Positions 46,620 to 60,004 of a DNA stretch of 64,000 bases are shown here, piece after piece. Under the pieces are notes generated by a model, which saw only the letters and a list, made by a program, of their open reading frames with translations, made no database searches and had not been told where the DNA came from. This stretch comes from Oscheius sp. JU75 (lineage: Eukaryota > Nematoda > Chromadorea > Rhabditida > Rhabditidae). Position numbers and translations under genes: made by a program. Each line of letters opens with the position of its first letter. Positions within the stretch are counted from its first letter, which is position 1. The DNA lies in contig JASJZC010000006.1 in the NCBI GenBank assembly GCA_037178855.1, forward strand, positions 7,006,001 to 7,070,000, written 5' to 3'.

Positions 46620-48030
46620 TTATCTTCGCTTGTTCCTCAGACGAGACATCAAGTTCCGTACCAATTCCATCGGAACGGGGAAGACGATTGTGTGGTTGTC
46701 GTGGGCAGATATCTTGCCCAGAGATTGGATATACCTGAAGTTGTTTTTCTGGAAGCAAACAATTTTGAAACCTTAGCTCTAGAGCAGTCGGACAGCCTGT
46801 CAGCTCATCTGCCGCCTTTCTCAGAGCAAATGATGCCTTAATTATGTATAGATTTTCTTCGACTTTGCTTTGAGCTGGCAGTACAATAGTAAGGCTGTAT
46901 TGTCTAACCCACATTTCTCTCCCCGATAGCGCAGACAATTCTGGCATCACTTTCTCTCGAGGCCTCAGCTTCTGCTGCCATGGCTCGACAAAGTTCTCTC
47001 GGCAGGCGGATGTCCTTGATTTCCACACGCTCCACCTGTATTCCCCAGCTGATCGTGGCTGAAATTTTCATGTGATTGAAATCTTCTGGAGAAGCCGAGC
47101 CTTGTTCCAAGAGCTCCTTTGCCTGTGCAGCGATGCCTTCTCGATCACTCATTATCTGCTCCAGATTTCGTGTCCCCAAGACGTTTCGAAGAGTCGCTTG
47201 TGCTAGTTGTCTAGTCGAATTGTGTGCATCACAAACAGCAGCCAGTGAAGCTATTGGATCACTGAAATCCTTCTTTCCCTCGTTTTATCCGATGACTGAC
47301 ATTACCAAACAACCGCCGGCAGGATACAATACTTCCTTACTACCTAAGTGTCTAGTGTCCAATTCAACTGTCTTCTACGCCTGTCAACGCGTTCTTTCCT
47401 AATCAGTCTTTCCATTTCTATAATATGTGATGTCAACCTTCTATTTCATTCGCTTTCACCGTTTATCCTAAATCAGCTCCCTAGTGCTACTGTAGGCCTA
47501 AGTTTTATCGTCATTTCTATTCACATCGCTCCCTTAATTCTTGGCCAGGGCCTGTCTACAGTGACTACGCTCTTTCACTCTAACAGTTTAGTTTTCGGGC
47601 CAAAACTGACCAAGTTCTGTAGTACACTGCCGCATCCACTGAAACAGTTACACTGTCCTTGGTCAGCAGTTCCTGTGGGGGCACATCGTAAGACATTGTT
47701 CTACATAATTTTATTGACATATTGAAACCTCTTTTCTCACCTCAAATCGACAGTTTCTCCGTCGTCGATGAATGGAAGTAGTATCACTATTCCCGGGCCC
47801 AACGGCTGTGAATTGAGTATTCTGCCGAGTCGAAAGACGACCATTCTTTTGTATTCGTTGACGATCTTGAGACAAAAGATGATGGAAAAGGGAAATGTTG
47901 CCAAAAGGAACAGCCGACAGATCCATGTGACAATCTCATCGTAGAAGCCAGGCTGTGAATACTGAGGAATAGAGTTTTTTACCTTGGCCGGTGCTCCTAA
48001 TAGAAGAGCCGGGAGAGCTGAAGACTTCAT
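46620..48030 (-). CDS. stomatin/prohibitin (SPFH) family membrane protein
   Basis: Stomatins sit as hairpins in the inner leaflet of the plasma membrane and modulate ion channels. An N-terminal tail precedes a hydrophobic hairpin (CRLFLLATFPFSIIFCLKIV), then EYKRMVVFRLGRI, GPGIVILLPFIDDGETVDLR, SYDVPPQELLTKDSVTVSVD, DPIASLAAVCDAHNSTRQLA, GTRNLEQIMSDREGIA, WGIQVERVEIKDIRLPRELC, MAAEAEASRESDARIV, FALRKAADELTGCPTALELR and a C-terminal YIQSLGKISAHDNHTIVFP. Six exons, joins in phase. One oddity: between ELLEQ and the conserved WGIQVERVEIKD lies SASPEDFNHMKISATIS, longer than usual for this loop. The start chosen is MKSSALPALLLG; an upstream exon cannot be excluded. Confidence 0.9.
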
Positions 48031-48439
48031 TTGGGGGTAGTTGGAGGGTCCAACGTGCAACAATTACATGTCCCCTCCAAATGACAGCTGTCGGAAATGG
48101 GCTGACAGACGGCAATGGCAACTCTTTGTTGTCAAGAAGAACTAATGTCACCGTAGCTTCTCAATCTTTTGAAAAGTTTTGGTGCTTCGAGATTTATGGT
48201 AAACCACTGTTGTTGTGAGTTACGATGCTTGTGGCCCTGTCCGACAGTCCTTGAACTGAAACTAGCTTTGGCAAGCTTGTTGTTCCTGCCAAAAAATATC
48301 TAGCTTGAGAGAGTACCATAGCTTGACAGTTCGAGAAGTGTAAAATAGACAAAGGGCAAGCTACCCGCGTCAATAGAGTCAAGAACCACCTGAGACAAGT
48401 AGACAGCATGTGAGCCGTGACTCTATCCATCTATTTCAG

Positions 48440-48685
48440 ATCAAATGCACTCGAACGACATGTTCCGCATCCGTCCTCCAGTCGGCCGGAGAGACGATAA
48501 CCGTGATTCTCTCCTTCATTAACAGCAAGACCATCCCCGAGAATGGAAAGTATTATTTTGCATCCTATCATATCAAGCCCGATGACGAGAAGAAGATTTC
48601 TCGCACGATCTGATCCGAGCATAAGAGAGATCCAGATGGTACGGAGAAGCTGTATGTCGATTTCAAGAAGGAAGGTGGTGATTAG
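48440..48685 (+). pseudogene. MSP-domain protein, broken
   Basis: Second half of a major-sperm-protein/VAP-type Ig fold. After an acceptor CTATTTCAG the frame starts IKCT; the expected next strand, SNDMFRIRPPVG, is found in a shifted frame; the original frame resumes with GETITVILSF, IPENGKYYFASYHIKPDDEK. At 48611-48613 a TGA stands where the family has Trp, and the same frame then continues SEHKRDPDGTEKLYVDFKKE to a stop. Two compensating frame changes plus a nonsense codon indicate a pseudogene (or sequencing errors). The exon for the first MSP strands was not found upstream. Confidence 0.7.
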
Positions 48686-50336
48686 AAGGAAGATTAGAAG
48701 AAAGACGAAGAAAGGAAGGAGGAGAAAGGAGACGAAGTGATCCACTCGGCTCGAAATAGTAATAAACGGATGTGAACAGTCCTCGTATAGTGAACAAGTC
48801 GCTGTGAAAACGAAAATAAAGTTTGGCTCTCCAACAGTGTGCGTTTGTGAGAGAATAAACTATTATTGTAAGTACTCCCAGCCTTTCCTTCTCAGTGTAC
48901 TCTTCTGATCTGTGAGTGTAATGAAGATCAGCACATCAAGATCACCTAAGAACTCGGACATTACTGTCTTCGAATTTACTGAAAGGTTGTTCAGTACTGC
49001 GTTCGGAATCGTTGTTAGACTGTCTCAGCCAATCTTGTCCAGTGACAACTGAATAGAATTTGGTGGGCCATTTTTTTCCCTGCCATGTCTTCGATAATAA
49101 TAGACTTTTGTCTAGGTGAACCCTTCTTGTTGATTAACTTCATTGAAAGCGCCCAACAGACTCCGGTAGTAGAGTCTAGTTCTGCTTCCAGGCTCCGCAA
49201 CTGTTCTACAGTCTTATCAAAAAATCTTTTCTTCCCCTCTCCGTTTCCATTCCAGCCTTATCTCGTCGGCCCTCGTCGTCTAAAAACACTTTTCACTCCT
49301 TCCTCCCCTCCTCGATACAATCAGACTAACAATCTTGCCCGTTTCCACCCGGAATGGTAATCCTCTTACAACTGATAATTGACAGCCCTTTTCGGTCCGG
49401 TTCTGCCCCAAAAACGCCGTGATCTCTATGTTCTCGTGGTCTTTTCTGCAACACAGAAGTTTGACCAAGATTTACGAGTGTTAGCCCAACTTTTACGATA
49501 CTTGTTCTGATCTTTGATTGCTCTCGGTTCCAGTTTCTGATCAACGGCAACAGTTCCGTTATCTTCGAACGGTCATTACTTAATCTTTGGATCAAGTAGG
49601 TTGCGTGTTCCTCTGATTCTGTAGTCTATAAAGTCCCTACAATCTTGAAAAATCTGACGAAGGTGTTTAAAACAGAGGAGATTATCAGTAAAGTATACTT
49701 ATACTCTTCCCTTTCTGCATTTTCGCCAATTCACATTCCTTTGATCATTGTTTTCTTGCACACTCCATCAACAACTTTTTGAGTAGCAAGAAAAACTGTC
49801 AAGAAAAAGTGAAGTATGTATCATCTACAGAGATCATACATCCATTTTGGTACCCATTTGTTTAGAGCTTGAGCATACAGAGCACTTCGTCTGTAACGTT
49901 TGTTTTTCTGTTTGAAAACTGATATACTACATGATCTTTGTTTCGTCCCATATAGAAAGATCGATCTTTAACATCCAGACTAAAGTCAAAGGACCCCTCT
50001 GACTAATTTTATGCTTAAAGTGGGCTTAGTCGATCACTTTTCCACTCCGAAAACTGTCTGCACTGACTGTATTGGACCTCCGATCAACTGATATCATGTT
50101 TGTGTCAGCTGCTTTGATGACTCGGCTCTGAAAAAAAAAAACCTGCTTTCAGTTATCAGACGGAGTTAGCAGGGGACTGTTCTCATTGTGACCTCAGTTC
50201 CATCTGATAAGCATACCTCCCGTTCTTTTTCGCGAAAGCAGTAGCCCTATCAAACAGTCTTATCCTGAATCACGGGGAGTGTGCCCAGACGCTCGTTCCT
50301 TCTGCTCTCTTTTTCTTTTTATACACTCTTTCAGAG
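48686..50336. other. intergenic, nothing recognised
   Basis: AT-leaning spacer upstream of the PEPT gene. No frame with domain or splice support on either strand. Presumably includes the transporter's promoter. Confidence 0.45.
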
Positions 50337-53300
50337 ATGGATTCTCCAGATGAGGGAGTTGACAAAAAACGGCCGGTGATGTATACCAGCTGGGGAGATA
50401 TGATCAAACACTGGCCGAAGACGACCTTCTGTATCGTTTCTAATGAATTCTGCGAGCGTTTTTCCTACTACGGAATGAGGAGTAAGGAATCCCTTTATGC
50501 TTATCGATCTAAGAGGCTTTCGAAGATCAGCTAGGGCTTTAGTCCCAAAAAGGGGCAAAAATGATAAGCAGAGAGAGTCGCGTGGAATATCGATAAGAGA
50601 AGGGCTACGAACTAGAAGGAAAACTTTCAGCGGTCCTCATCCTCTACCTCCTCAATGTCCTCAAATTCACGGATCACTCAGCGACGGTCTTCTTCAATCT
50701 CTTCGACATGTTCTGCTACACCATGCCAATTTTCGGATCCGTCTTGGCTGATGGCTATATCGGAAAGTTTTGGACCATCTTCTCCGTGTCCATCCTCTAC
50801 GCCTGTGGACAGATCATCTTGGCCATCTCTTCGACGAAAGGCGAACAGTCCAGCATCCATCCGTGAGTTCGATCTGTCTTCTGTTATTCTTCATATTTTT
50901 GAATAGGTAGTGGATACATAAACAAGAGGAAGCAGTCCTAGCAAAATAGTAGATAACAGGTCCAATGAGTCAAGCCTTCCTCTGGCAAACATAAGAAATG
51001 AAGCTTTGTTTTGTCCACACAGAATTGACTAAGCAATGTGCTGAGCAGGGAAATGAAAATTGTGATTAACAGTCAGTTTATCTGAAATGTTTCAGAGGTC
51101 TCGACTTCACTGGTCTCTTCATCATCGCTCTCGGAACTGGTGGTATCAAGCCTTGTGTGAACTCCTTTGGAGCCGATCAGTTCGATCCAGCTCAGGAAAA
51201 AATGATCTCGATCTTCTTCTCCATGTTCTACTTTTCTATCAACGCCGGCTCCATGATCTCAACCTTCATCACCCCGATCTTCCGCTGTCAGTTCTCTTTC
51301 TTCATGCTTTCAAAACGAGAGTTTAGCTATGCCCTGCATGGGACAGGACTCTTGCTATCCACTGGCCTTCGGTATTCCCGCCTGCTTGATGATCGTCGCC
51401 ACTGGAGTCTTCATGGCCGGATCCTTCTGGTACAAGAAGAGGGCCCCGAAGGAGAACATCTTCGGAGAGATTGCTCGGCTCATGGGTGTGAGTATCATTG
51501 CAAGAAGTTGCGATCTCTGTGCTTTTTCGCGTTGAAATGAAACATTTTCAGCACGCTGTCTCAAACAAGTTCAAGTCAAACGAGTCCAAAGACCATTGGC
51601 TCGACCACTACATGGCCGATCACGACTGCGAAAAGGATTCTCGGTCAGTTGATCACTCCTATCTTCTAGTCCAATAAGAATTTCAGTTGCACCTCGAAAG
51701 TCTGTCACAAAACTGGTCTTGTGGACGATGTCAAGCAGCTACTCCGTGTCATCATCATGTTCCTCCCAGTCCCGATGTTCTGGGCTCTGTACAACCAACA
51801 GTCTTCCATCTGGCTCATTCAAGGTATCTTACCAGACTCTCCTTCTCTCCATCTAATCCCTAGCTATCCAAATGGACTGTCGTCTGTCCGACTCCCTTAT
51901 GATTCTTCCCGACCAGATGCAAGTGCTGAACGCCGTTCTCATTCTCGTCTTCATCCCCATCTTCCAAGTCATCGTCTATCCTCTTCTAGAATTTTGCTTC
52001 AAGATGACGCCGTTAAGAAAGATGGTCGGCGGAGGTCTTCTGGCAGCATTGGCCTTTGTTTTTTCCGGATTCGTCCAGTTGGGAATCAACGTGAGCTTAC
52101 TTGAAGAGCCCACTGAATGGGGTACTTTCAGCCGAGTCTTCCGTCTCTCCCGAGCAATGGACATGCCTACGTTTCTGTCTGGAATCAGCTATACAATCAT
52201 CCACACTGCAATATCAGTGTTACCCTGGGGAATGACAACAGAATTCTCCGCTACAATGATGTAGTCTAAAATATTACAGGTTGCTGACCATTTCCAGACT
52301 CTCGTCGACAACAAGAAAAATGGCACCTCGACTATTCACGTCTCTTACAGTGGAAAGGCTGACAAAACTACAACTTGGCCTCTGAACCTCACCCTGGGAT
52401 ACATTGGAGATTGTCCAGAACTTCCAAAGACTTTCAACATGACTGTCAAAAACAAGGACATCTACTTCGTCGGAATCGGATACCCCGGTATCTACTACAC
52501 CAAAGCCAAGCCGGACAAGCCTACTGAAGGAACAGGAGAGTTCTCTATTGGGTAATTTCTGCGTTTTTGTTGGGAAACTTTGATTTTAAGGATAGCTGCT
52601 GCTCTGGACTCCTTCTACAACGGCAGCTTGGCCTTGTGCAGAGTCTACAAGCCAGGTGACAAGAATTACAATGAGAAGTTTCCCTGTAATCCCAAGCGAC
52701 CATCCGACTTCTACTTTTGGGAGACCGCCTACAACAATGGCCATGTCAGTATAGTCGTTCACTACTTGAGGGTTTACGCTGATATTTTCCTGTCCCACAT
52801 GCTCGTTTTTCAGTCATTTCAATGGGATAAATTCTGTAGCCTTAAGAAACTACATCAAGAGCTGACTCTTTAGTTAGACCTGTCTTTAGTTAGACCTGTT
52901 AAGCCAGGATCAGAAAGCAAATTTAAGATAAACTTGAACGAAAAGGCCATTTCAGGACGACAGAATCGACTATCCTACATTTGTTGGCGGAACCAGGGAC
53001 GGCTCTCAGTTCACGATGTACGACTTCAAGCCAGTGAAGCCGGGAAAATGGCATCTGTACTATCTGTTGAACAAGCCAAAAGACGCCTCGCAGAAGACCT
53101 TCAGCGCCGAAATGACCGAAGTCGAAGATGCGAACTATGAGTTCGAATACCACGAACAGGGAGGTGTCTACGTCCTGAACATGGCTGGACAACATGTGAG
53201 TATTGGGTACTTTGTAGAGATTTTTAATTTAAAGAGATTCCCAACAAGCGACCCTAAGCGAATTGTTAGATTCTGATAAAATTGTTTTCAGACAAAACAA

Positions 53301-53877
53301 CCTGGAACTCTGGCTCCTCTTCAAGTTTGGCAACTTGTCGCTTCGAACAAGGTGAACATTATGTGGCAAGTCCCTCAGATTGTCACAATCACTGCAGCAG
53401 AGATCTTATTTTCCATTACCGGCTACGAATTCGCGTATTCTCAGGTGAGTTGCGCCTAGTAACACCCCAAACACGAAATTCAGTCGGCTCCTTCGATGAA
53501 GGCCGTCGTCCAGGCCTTGTGGCTCTTCACCACAGCTCTGGGAGATGCTATCATCATTTTGATCACGGCAATCAATCCATTCTCCAACGCCGCCACCCAG
53601 TTCTTCGCCTTCGGAGGAGCCATGGCAGTAGTTATTGGAGTCTTCACCTTGATGTCCATCTACTACTACGACTACCGCTATTACTTGAAAGACGAAGAAA
53701 GCCCAGATGATGATAACAGTTCGTGTTCTTCCGGAGAGGACGCTAGATCAATTAGACGTCTAACTACGGTAAGTACAGGGAAAAGATGCGGTAAATAATT
53801 ACAAATTCCAGAGTTTTGTCGGGGAGATGAAGAAAATAGGTCAGGAAATAGAGGATGAAGATGATATCAGGTTTTAA
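50337..53877 (+). CDS. PEPT-type proton-coupled oligopeptide transporter
   Basis: Imports di- and tripeptides with protons (POT/SLC15 family). The first helix carries the ExxER motif ([13 protein letters not shown]). Then: [117 protein letters not shown] and [17 protein letters not shown] large extracellular loop between TM9 and TM10 (about 52280-53250) is as in animal PEPT1/2. The last helices are [38 protein letters not shown] and [18 protein letters not shown], with an acidic cytoplasmic tail ending EDEDDIRF. At least twelve exons. The start ATG lies 2 nt after CTTTCAG. AATAAA is at about 53884; the gene converges with 53968-54782. Confidence 0.94.
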
Positions 53878-53967
53878 AGAGTTAATAAATTTATATAAAC
53901 TAGAAAAACAACAAGAGAAACCCGCAGAAAAGTCGTACCGGTACAGGGAAAAATCAGAGAAACTAAG

Positions 53968-54782
53968 TTAGTCCGCCTGGCTCTGGAAGACGGAAAGACG
54001 CCGCATTTGGTCAAAGAAGTTGCTGAGAGGCTCGGAATTCTCCAGCTGCTTGGAAAGGTCGTCGTTGAACTGGAGCCTCAATCGTAATAGGAAAAATGGA
54101 AAGTTACCGCAAGAGAATCGAAGAAGTCGCGTGAATTGAGTACAGTCGTCTGGCCGTTTATATAGTTTTTAAGGAAGGCGTTCTCGGCAACCTTCAGAGG
54201 CAGTTTTACGCGGAGAGCCTTCTCAACCAGATCGAAAAGCGATTCCTGACGGCGAATATACGCAACAAAAAGAAGAAATCTTATACCCGGAGTGCTCGAT
54301 TGATATGTAATCCAAAGTCGTATTCGGGACAAGGCAGCTCGTGTTGGAGACAGTGTAAGAGGAAACGAGCATTGATACTTCCGGGATGGGGCAACGATCG
54401 TTCCTGAAAAAGAGCTATTCACACAAAAAATTAAAAAAACCTCAATTGGAAGTTCTCCATCGCCATCTTCGAACTTGTTCTCGGCTAGCAGGCAGCAGTT
54501 CTTCAATTTCTTGAGAAGAGTCTCATTGGCCTTCTGGACGGCTGGTGGCAGCCACAAGAGTTCGTGCTCTAGAGTGTGAAAGAGGTATACGCCGGACGTG
54601 AATTTGTACAGAGCCGTAAAGTATCTAAACTAGTTCTTTCAAACTGGAAAAACAGTCAAAAAATACCTTTTGAAATCCTCTTCTGACAGCTCGGCTCGAA
54701 TGGTTTCTACAGAGCTCTGCATGACATTCCAGTGTGCTGTCGGCCGATATTGTAGGCTGTCCCAAGACTTGCTGCTCATCAT
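53968..54782 (-). CDS. conserved-looking protein of unknown family
   Basis: Start MMSSKSWDSLQYRPTAHWNV directly after GGCTGTAG (spliced-leader type). It continues VETIRAELSEEDFKRYFTAL, VYLFHTLEHELLWLPPAVQK, LLKKLKNCCLLAENKFEDGD, ERSLPHPGSINARFLLHCLQ, PEYDFGLHINRALR, ESLFDLVEKALRVKLPLKVA and, in the last exons, DDLSKQLENSEPLSNFFDQM with the end FQSQAD. Splice joins hold the frame throughout, so the gene is real. It is largely helical, about 270 residues, with no signal peptide or membrane segment. I do not recognise the family. It lies 430 bp downstream of rme-6 on the same strand; an operon is possible. The 433 bp between them hold no gene. Confidence 0.72.
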
Positions 54783-55214
54783 CTACAGCCACATTTGATT
54801 ATATTTTCTAACTGTGAGCACACCAACAATGTGGGCGGCAAGACTGACTGCAATATAACATTTTGTGCTAGCAAATAAGTTCTAGTTGACGTAAAACTCG
54901 TCAGATCGACCAAAATCAGGAGACAAATACTTGAAACACGCTAAGCTGACAGAAGAGGCAGGTTTTAGACTACTGCAGCTCTGTGCAAGATAAACCTCCG
55001 GCGTAAATACGAGCAAATGTTAGAGGTAAAAAAGGCGTAAAGTACACAGCATTTTGAGCAGAAGAGAACACAGAACCCGGCTATTTTTTATTTCGTCACA
55101 CTACAGTGGTAAAACTCCCGTATTCAAAAGTATTACATTTGCATATTTGTGTGTATATCAAGCGTGAATGTAGGGGTGAAACTGAAAAAGTAGAAAAAGC
55201 AAAATATACAGAAA

Positions 55215-58200
55215 TCACAGAAGAGTCTTGACAAGTTCGATGGCTGCTATGAACTGCGTCCACCAGTATTCTTCGGCTCCATTGAGTAGAGTCCCGCCGA
55301 AACTCTGGATGTATTGGACGTTCGAGAGCAAAGCAGGAGGATTTGCCTGAACATTTTGAGTTTTGAGTGAGAAAGTATGTGAACGAACCTGAATGAGAAC
55401 GTAGACGAGAACCGGAGTCACATCATCAGCTGCCGCAGCACCAGTCCCTGCCAGAGTGACCAAGTTGCTAATTGTTTCGCAGCATCTGAAACTTATCTTT
55501 ATGGAGAAAATATAATTATTTTACCTGACTATACACGCTAGCTTGTCTCTAGCCGACTTGTAAGCATTCAAAATGGTAATTTCGGCCTGAGCGGAAGGCC
55601 ATGGCGCCTCGCCGTGCAACACTTTCGGTATTCGCAGCATTGGATGACAGGTGGTAATGGTTCGAGCCAGCTTGGCTAAGGCACGGTACAATACTCTGAA
55701 GACGAATTTCATAAGAAAAGAAGAGGAAAAACAGACTCGTCGCGATGTCTATCTGCCTCCAGGTTGGGATAGAAGGCCATTCCGTGGATCTGGGTCATGA
55801 CGACTCGTTCCAGAGCCTTCTGGAGATATTCTCTCATACTCGGAGTGACATCTTTCCACATCGAGGCCGTCGGAATCTTCATGAAGAGACTGTTCAGGGC
55901 CCGATTCAAGCACTCGACCTTTTCGTCCTGAATACATTTTTTTGTAGACAGCATGTGAAATAGAAAAAAAACCTGAGCATGTAGCTGTGAGAACTCCTGA
56001 ATAAACCGTCTCAACTGACTGTCCTTGTTCTCCATGTAGAATCGCACGAGAATATCGACGATGCACTCCTCCGTCAGGGTCTTGTCTCTGAAAAGCATTT
56101 AGTCTTAAAAATACACGCAAAAGTACCTAGAGATTCGTAGAGTCAGCTGTTCGACGTAGCTGATCAGACGGATAAGAGATAGACGAGACTGTTGGAGGTA
56201 GCTGATGTAGCAGGCTCGCTGTCGGAGTTCATCTCGCAGTGTCCGCAGCAAAAGATGGATTCCCTTGTTATCGAAGGTGTGAAGACATCGCAGGACCTCA
56301 CGAACATGAGCTGAGAGAATCTGCTGTCGTCCATTAACTGCTTCGGCCAGAAGAGTCCTCAGCACGACTTGGAGCTGTTCTCGTTCCGGTCGGACTCTCA
56401 TTCCGCCTTCATCCGGTATCCGATTGATGGAAATACTCCCGACATTGCTCAAAACCTGACGCAGTTTTCTCTTCGCATCCACGAAGGCTCGACACCCAAG
56501 AATGTTGTCTGGATCGTAGTAGGGAATGGTGCCTTGCGCGGAGATCGGCAATTCCGGAGCCATTTCCAGTGGCGGAGACATATTCGGGCTGAATTCTGGA
56601 GAGACGTTGGCCGGACGCTGATACTTAGCTAAAATGTCATCGGCTGTTCTGCCATCAAGTTCTAAAGTCATGGATAAAGGAAAAGAAGTATCATCAAACC
56701 CGATAGACGATTCTCACTGTGGCTTTCTGGAACATTTGATCGTTTCTTCTCGCGCAGATCTCCGAAAAAGTCGGAGAATGTAGACGATTGAGGAAGTCGT
56801 CCAAGCGGAGTGTTGTTGATGCCGTGGCGAACCTTGTCGCCAACTCTTTGAAGCCCCATGAACAGCCCGCTGCGTTTCTTCTGCCCATTTGAACTGCAGG
56901 ATTCTTCAAACGGTACTTGAGCTGCTTCTTCTCCAACAACAGGTTCCTCTGTACTGGACTGACTGGCGTGTCCTCGATCTGGTAGCAAATTGTTTCGTGG
57001 ATAGTCGCTCGCTGGTCGACTCAGTTCCGAATCTGCCTCGCTTCTCGGGTAGGAGAATGAACTTCCACTGCTACGACGTCGTTCCAACGAGTTGTCATTG
57101 GCCGGTGGAGGAACAGAGACGTCAATAAGAGGAGCGATTGGGACTTCTCTGACAATTAGAGGCGGCTGACTCTCTGATAGGGTCACATTCTAGAAAAGTC
57201 AGCTATCATGATTAGCAATAGCCTCTTACAGCTCGCTCCTTCTCTCGTCCATCGACTTCAGAGTCACTAGCAACAGCGTCGAGCGACCAGGTGTCACTAC
57301 GATCTTCGGCGCCGCCGGTCATGGAACCAGTTATAAAACAGCTTTGAGAAAGTTTCAGAAACACTAACCTATTGATAGGTCTCTGGCGGGCGCTGTATCC
57401 TTCCACAGGCAGTTGGGCAAGAAGCGCTCTGCCAGACGAAACTGTTCCTCCTTCATCGTCCGAAGCAACAACATTGGTCGACCAGGCTTCTGACAGAATC
57501 GATCGTTGGTCGTCTCCTGAACCAGTACTATTCTAGAGCTGAAAGACAAAGCGTACGACACGATCCTAATGTTCCAGAGCTGGGCACCGTGAACTTTCCA
57601 AACTTTTCCTCCAGTCCTTCAGCATTTTGCTTCTTGACGGCTACTGGAACGGCCGGAAGATCACGAGAGGCGAGATCTTCCGGTCCTGCGCCGGATGCTA
57701 ACGAGACAGCCACATTGTCCGGCCCGTCACGAGGTCCCTGACTCAAAGGAGTGTCTCGCCCGCTGAGACTCGGCGATCCGCGTCCACTAATTCCGCCGAC
57801 ATCCGAAACGTTATCAGGTAGTGTGGATTCAGCATCCTCGTCGAGAAGCAGCATTCTGTCCTCTTGTGGTGCTTCCTGGCTGCTGGAGACGGAACCGACT
57901 TCATCCTGAGCTGCGGCTTCTTCCTCCAGGTCCGAAGCGTTGTCAGCTGTGTGATCGGAAACTGCAGAGCCAACTGTATTTCGAAGTTTTAGAAGCAACA
58001 TGACATGCTACCTATGCTATCATCCTCGACGAACCGTGCCCGCTTCTTTCCGCTCTTATTCGAACGACTCTCGCGATCCATGTACTTGTCCACTGGGACT
58101 AGACCGATCAGCTCGATTTCGTCCAGACGATCGAAGATGACAACGTCGAAATATTCTGGGGGGAGAGCAATGGTCGACTGGCTTTTGGTCTCATTCGTAC

Positions 58201-60004
58201 CGCGGGTCGGTGACTGTCCTAGTGAGCTGTGGACTGCAATTTGAATGTTTTTGACAACGAACACAAACAGACCTCGACCAGCAAAGTTTCTCAGCCGACC
58301 CTGTCTAGTGGTTTGAGGAGACGTCGACTCGGCTGTTCCTGGGAAAACTTCCGAGGAAAATGTGGCGGGAAGACGATTGCTAGAAGAAAGAATCTCATTT
58401 TTGGTCTCCGACGAGCTAATACTATTGACTGCGTCCGTTTGCAGTACGGCAATCTGCAATCTTTCATATGCTTCAAGTAAAGAATGCATTTTACCAGGTT
58501 GTTGACCTCCCAGATGGAACCCAGAAAATGCGGCCTTTTCAGCATTTCCTCTCCAGTGACGCCTCCTTCTCCCAGTATTGTCGGGTACAGATTTTCTATT
58601 CCAGGACACTCCCGACCCAAGAGCGTGTCGACAATTGAACATATGGGTGAATCGTTGAATTGGGAGGTGAAGGTCTGGAAGTGCGGAGGCGGGGCTTCGT
58701 AGCGACTAAGAGCTAGTGTCTAAAGTCTCATTTGGAAAGGACTGAACGATATAATGAACCTGAATGATCTGACCAATCTGCATGAGGTTGAATCGAGCAA
58801 TATGACTGATCGGTGTGTCGCTAATTACACCAATGTTCTCGGGATTCGTGATGGCCGGACAGAGAAGACTCGTTACAATCAGATCTGTGCAGATCAGAAA
58901 GGCTTCAGCCTCTGACATGCGCTGATTTTCCACGAGATTTCGATGCATCTGCTGAACGAGCCAAACGAGACTGTCCGGAAAGCAACACAGCGAGTCAAGT
59001 ATTCCTGGGATTCGAATAACTATAGGAACAAAAACAGTAATACCTTTGATAAAACCGTGAGCCAAAAGGACCAGTTTTTCCACAATGATCTTCCGATGAG
59101 CCAGCAAACGTTTGTGATATTGAGGATTGGTTGGGTCTGTTCCAAATCTCCTTGCTCGCTCAGCTGTCGGAAAACGTTGTGGCGATTTTGCTGGATCAAT
59201 GTCGAGAAAGATGTCGTCTTGACAAAGCACCAACATAACCGAGTCGTGAAGGGAAGAAGTGAGAAAGATCTAAGGAAATCAAGGTTTCAATATAGCAGAA
59301 AAGCATACTTTTACAGAGAAAAGAGACTCGCTGAACAGTTTGTACAGCCTGGGAAAGGCGCAGTTGCCTTTTCGAAGAATCAGACGCGGATTGTTGGCCG
59401 GGACGAGTTGGGTTTTGATCAAATGCGCGAGTACTTCCAGCAAATGTTGTTCGTCAGTCGGATAAACGCTATTGCCGAAGACGAGTGAGAACACCGAATG
59501 AACGAGATCTTCGATTGGGATATTCTGAAAATGAAACATTTTTCAGCAAAATGGCAAAAATTACATGAAGACCATCTGATGAGCTAAGAATTTCTGCGAC
59601 AGCCGCTGGATTCCGAGATAACGACGTCAATATACCAGCCATGTTCGAATAATGGTGACCAAGTCGTCTAAAGAGATGAACTATTTGGCAAAACGCAAGA
59701 ATTACTTGTAAGCTTCAACTGGTTCGCATGCCTCGAGCTGGGAAACGATGGAACAGGAGTTATCCGGCGAGACGAGCCTATGTGAGCCCAGCAGACGACG
59801 AGAGTTCAACTAAAATGAGGCAGAATACAAAAAGCGCTTCGAACTGACAGCCAGCTGCGCTCCCTTCCAAGACTGGAGACTCAGATCCGTCTGTTTCTTC
59901 TTTACATCTGTATGTAGGTCCTTCAGCGACTGGATCTCACTCGCGATCAGAAGTCGTTCGGCCCGAAGCCGGTCGCAAAGCTCCCAGACACGATCACTGG
60001 CCAT
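55215..60004 (-). CDS. rme-6: RME-6 / GAPVD1: RasGAP-like and VPS9 domain Rab5 exchange factor
   Basis: RME-6 acts on clathrin-coated vesicles, activating Rab5 during endocytosis. The N-terminus (MASDRVWELCDRLRAERLLI) aligns in style with GAPVD1. The RasGAP domain follows: ANNPRLILRKGNCAFPRLYK, FSESLFSVKVCFSAIL, FPDSLVWLVQQMHRNLVENQ, CTDLIVTSLLCPAITNPENI and GVISDTPISHIARFNLMQIG. A long Ser/Pro/acidic middle region (about 56600-58700) has several short exons. The C-terminal helical bundle and VPS9 domain read HLLLRTLRDELRQRACYI, KIPTASMWKDVTPSMREYL, KVLHGEAPWPSAQAEIT, TPVLVYVLIQANPPALLSNV and GAEEYWWTQFIAAIELVKTL, three residues from the end. More than fifteen exons. Both signature domains are present, so the assignment is firm. 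Confidence 0.95.
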
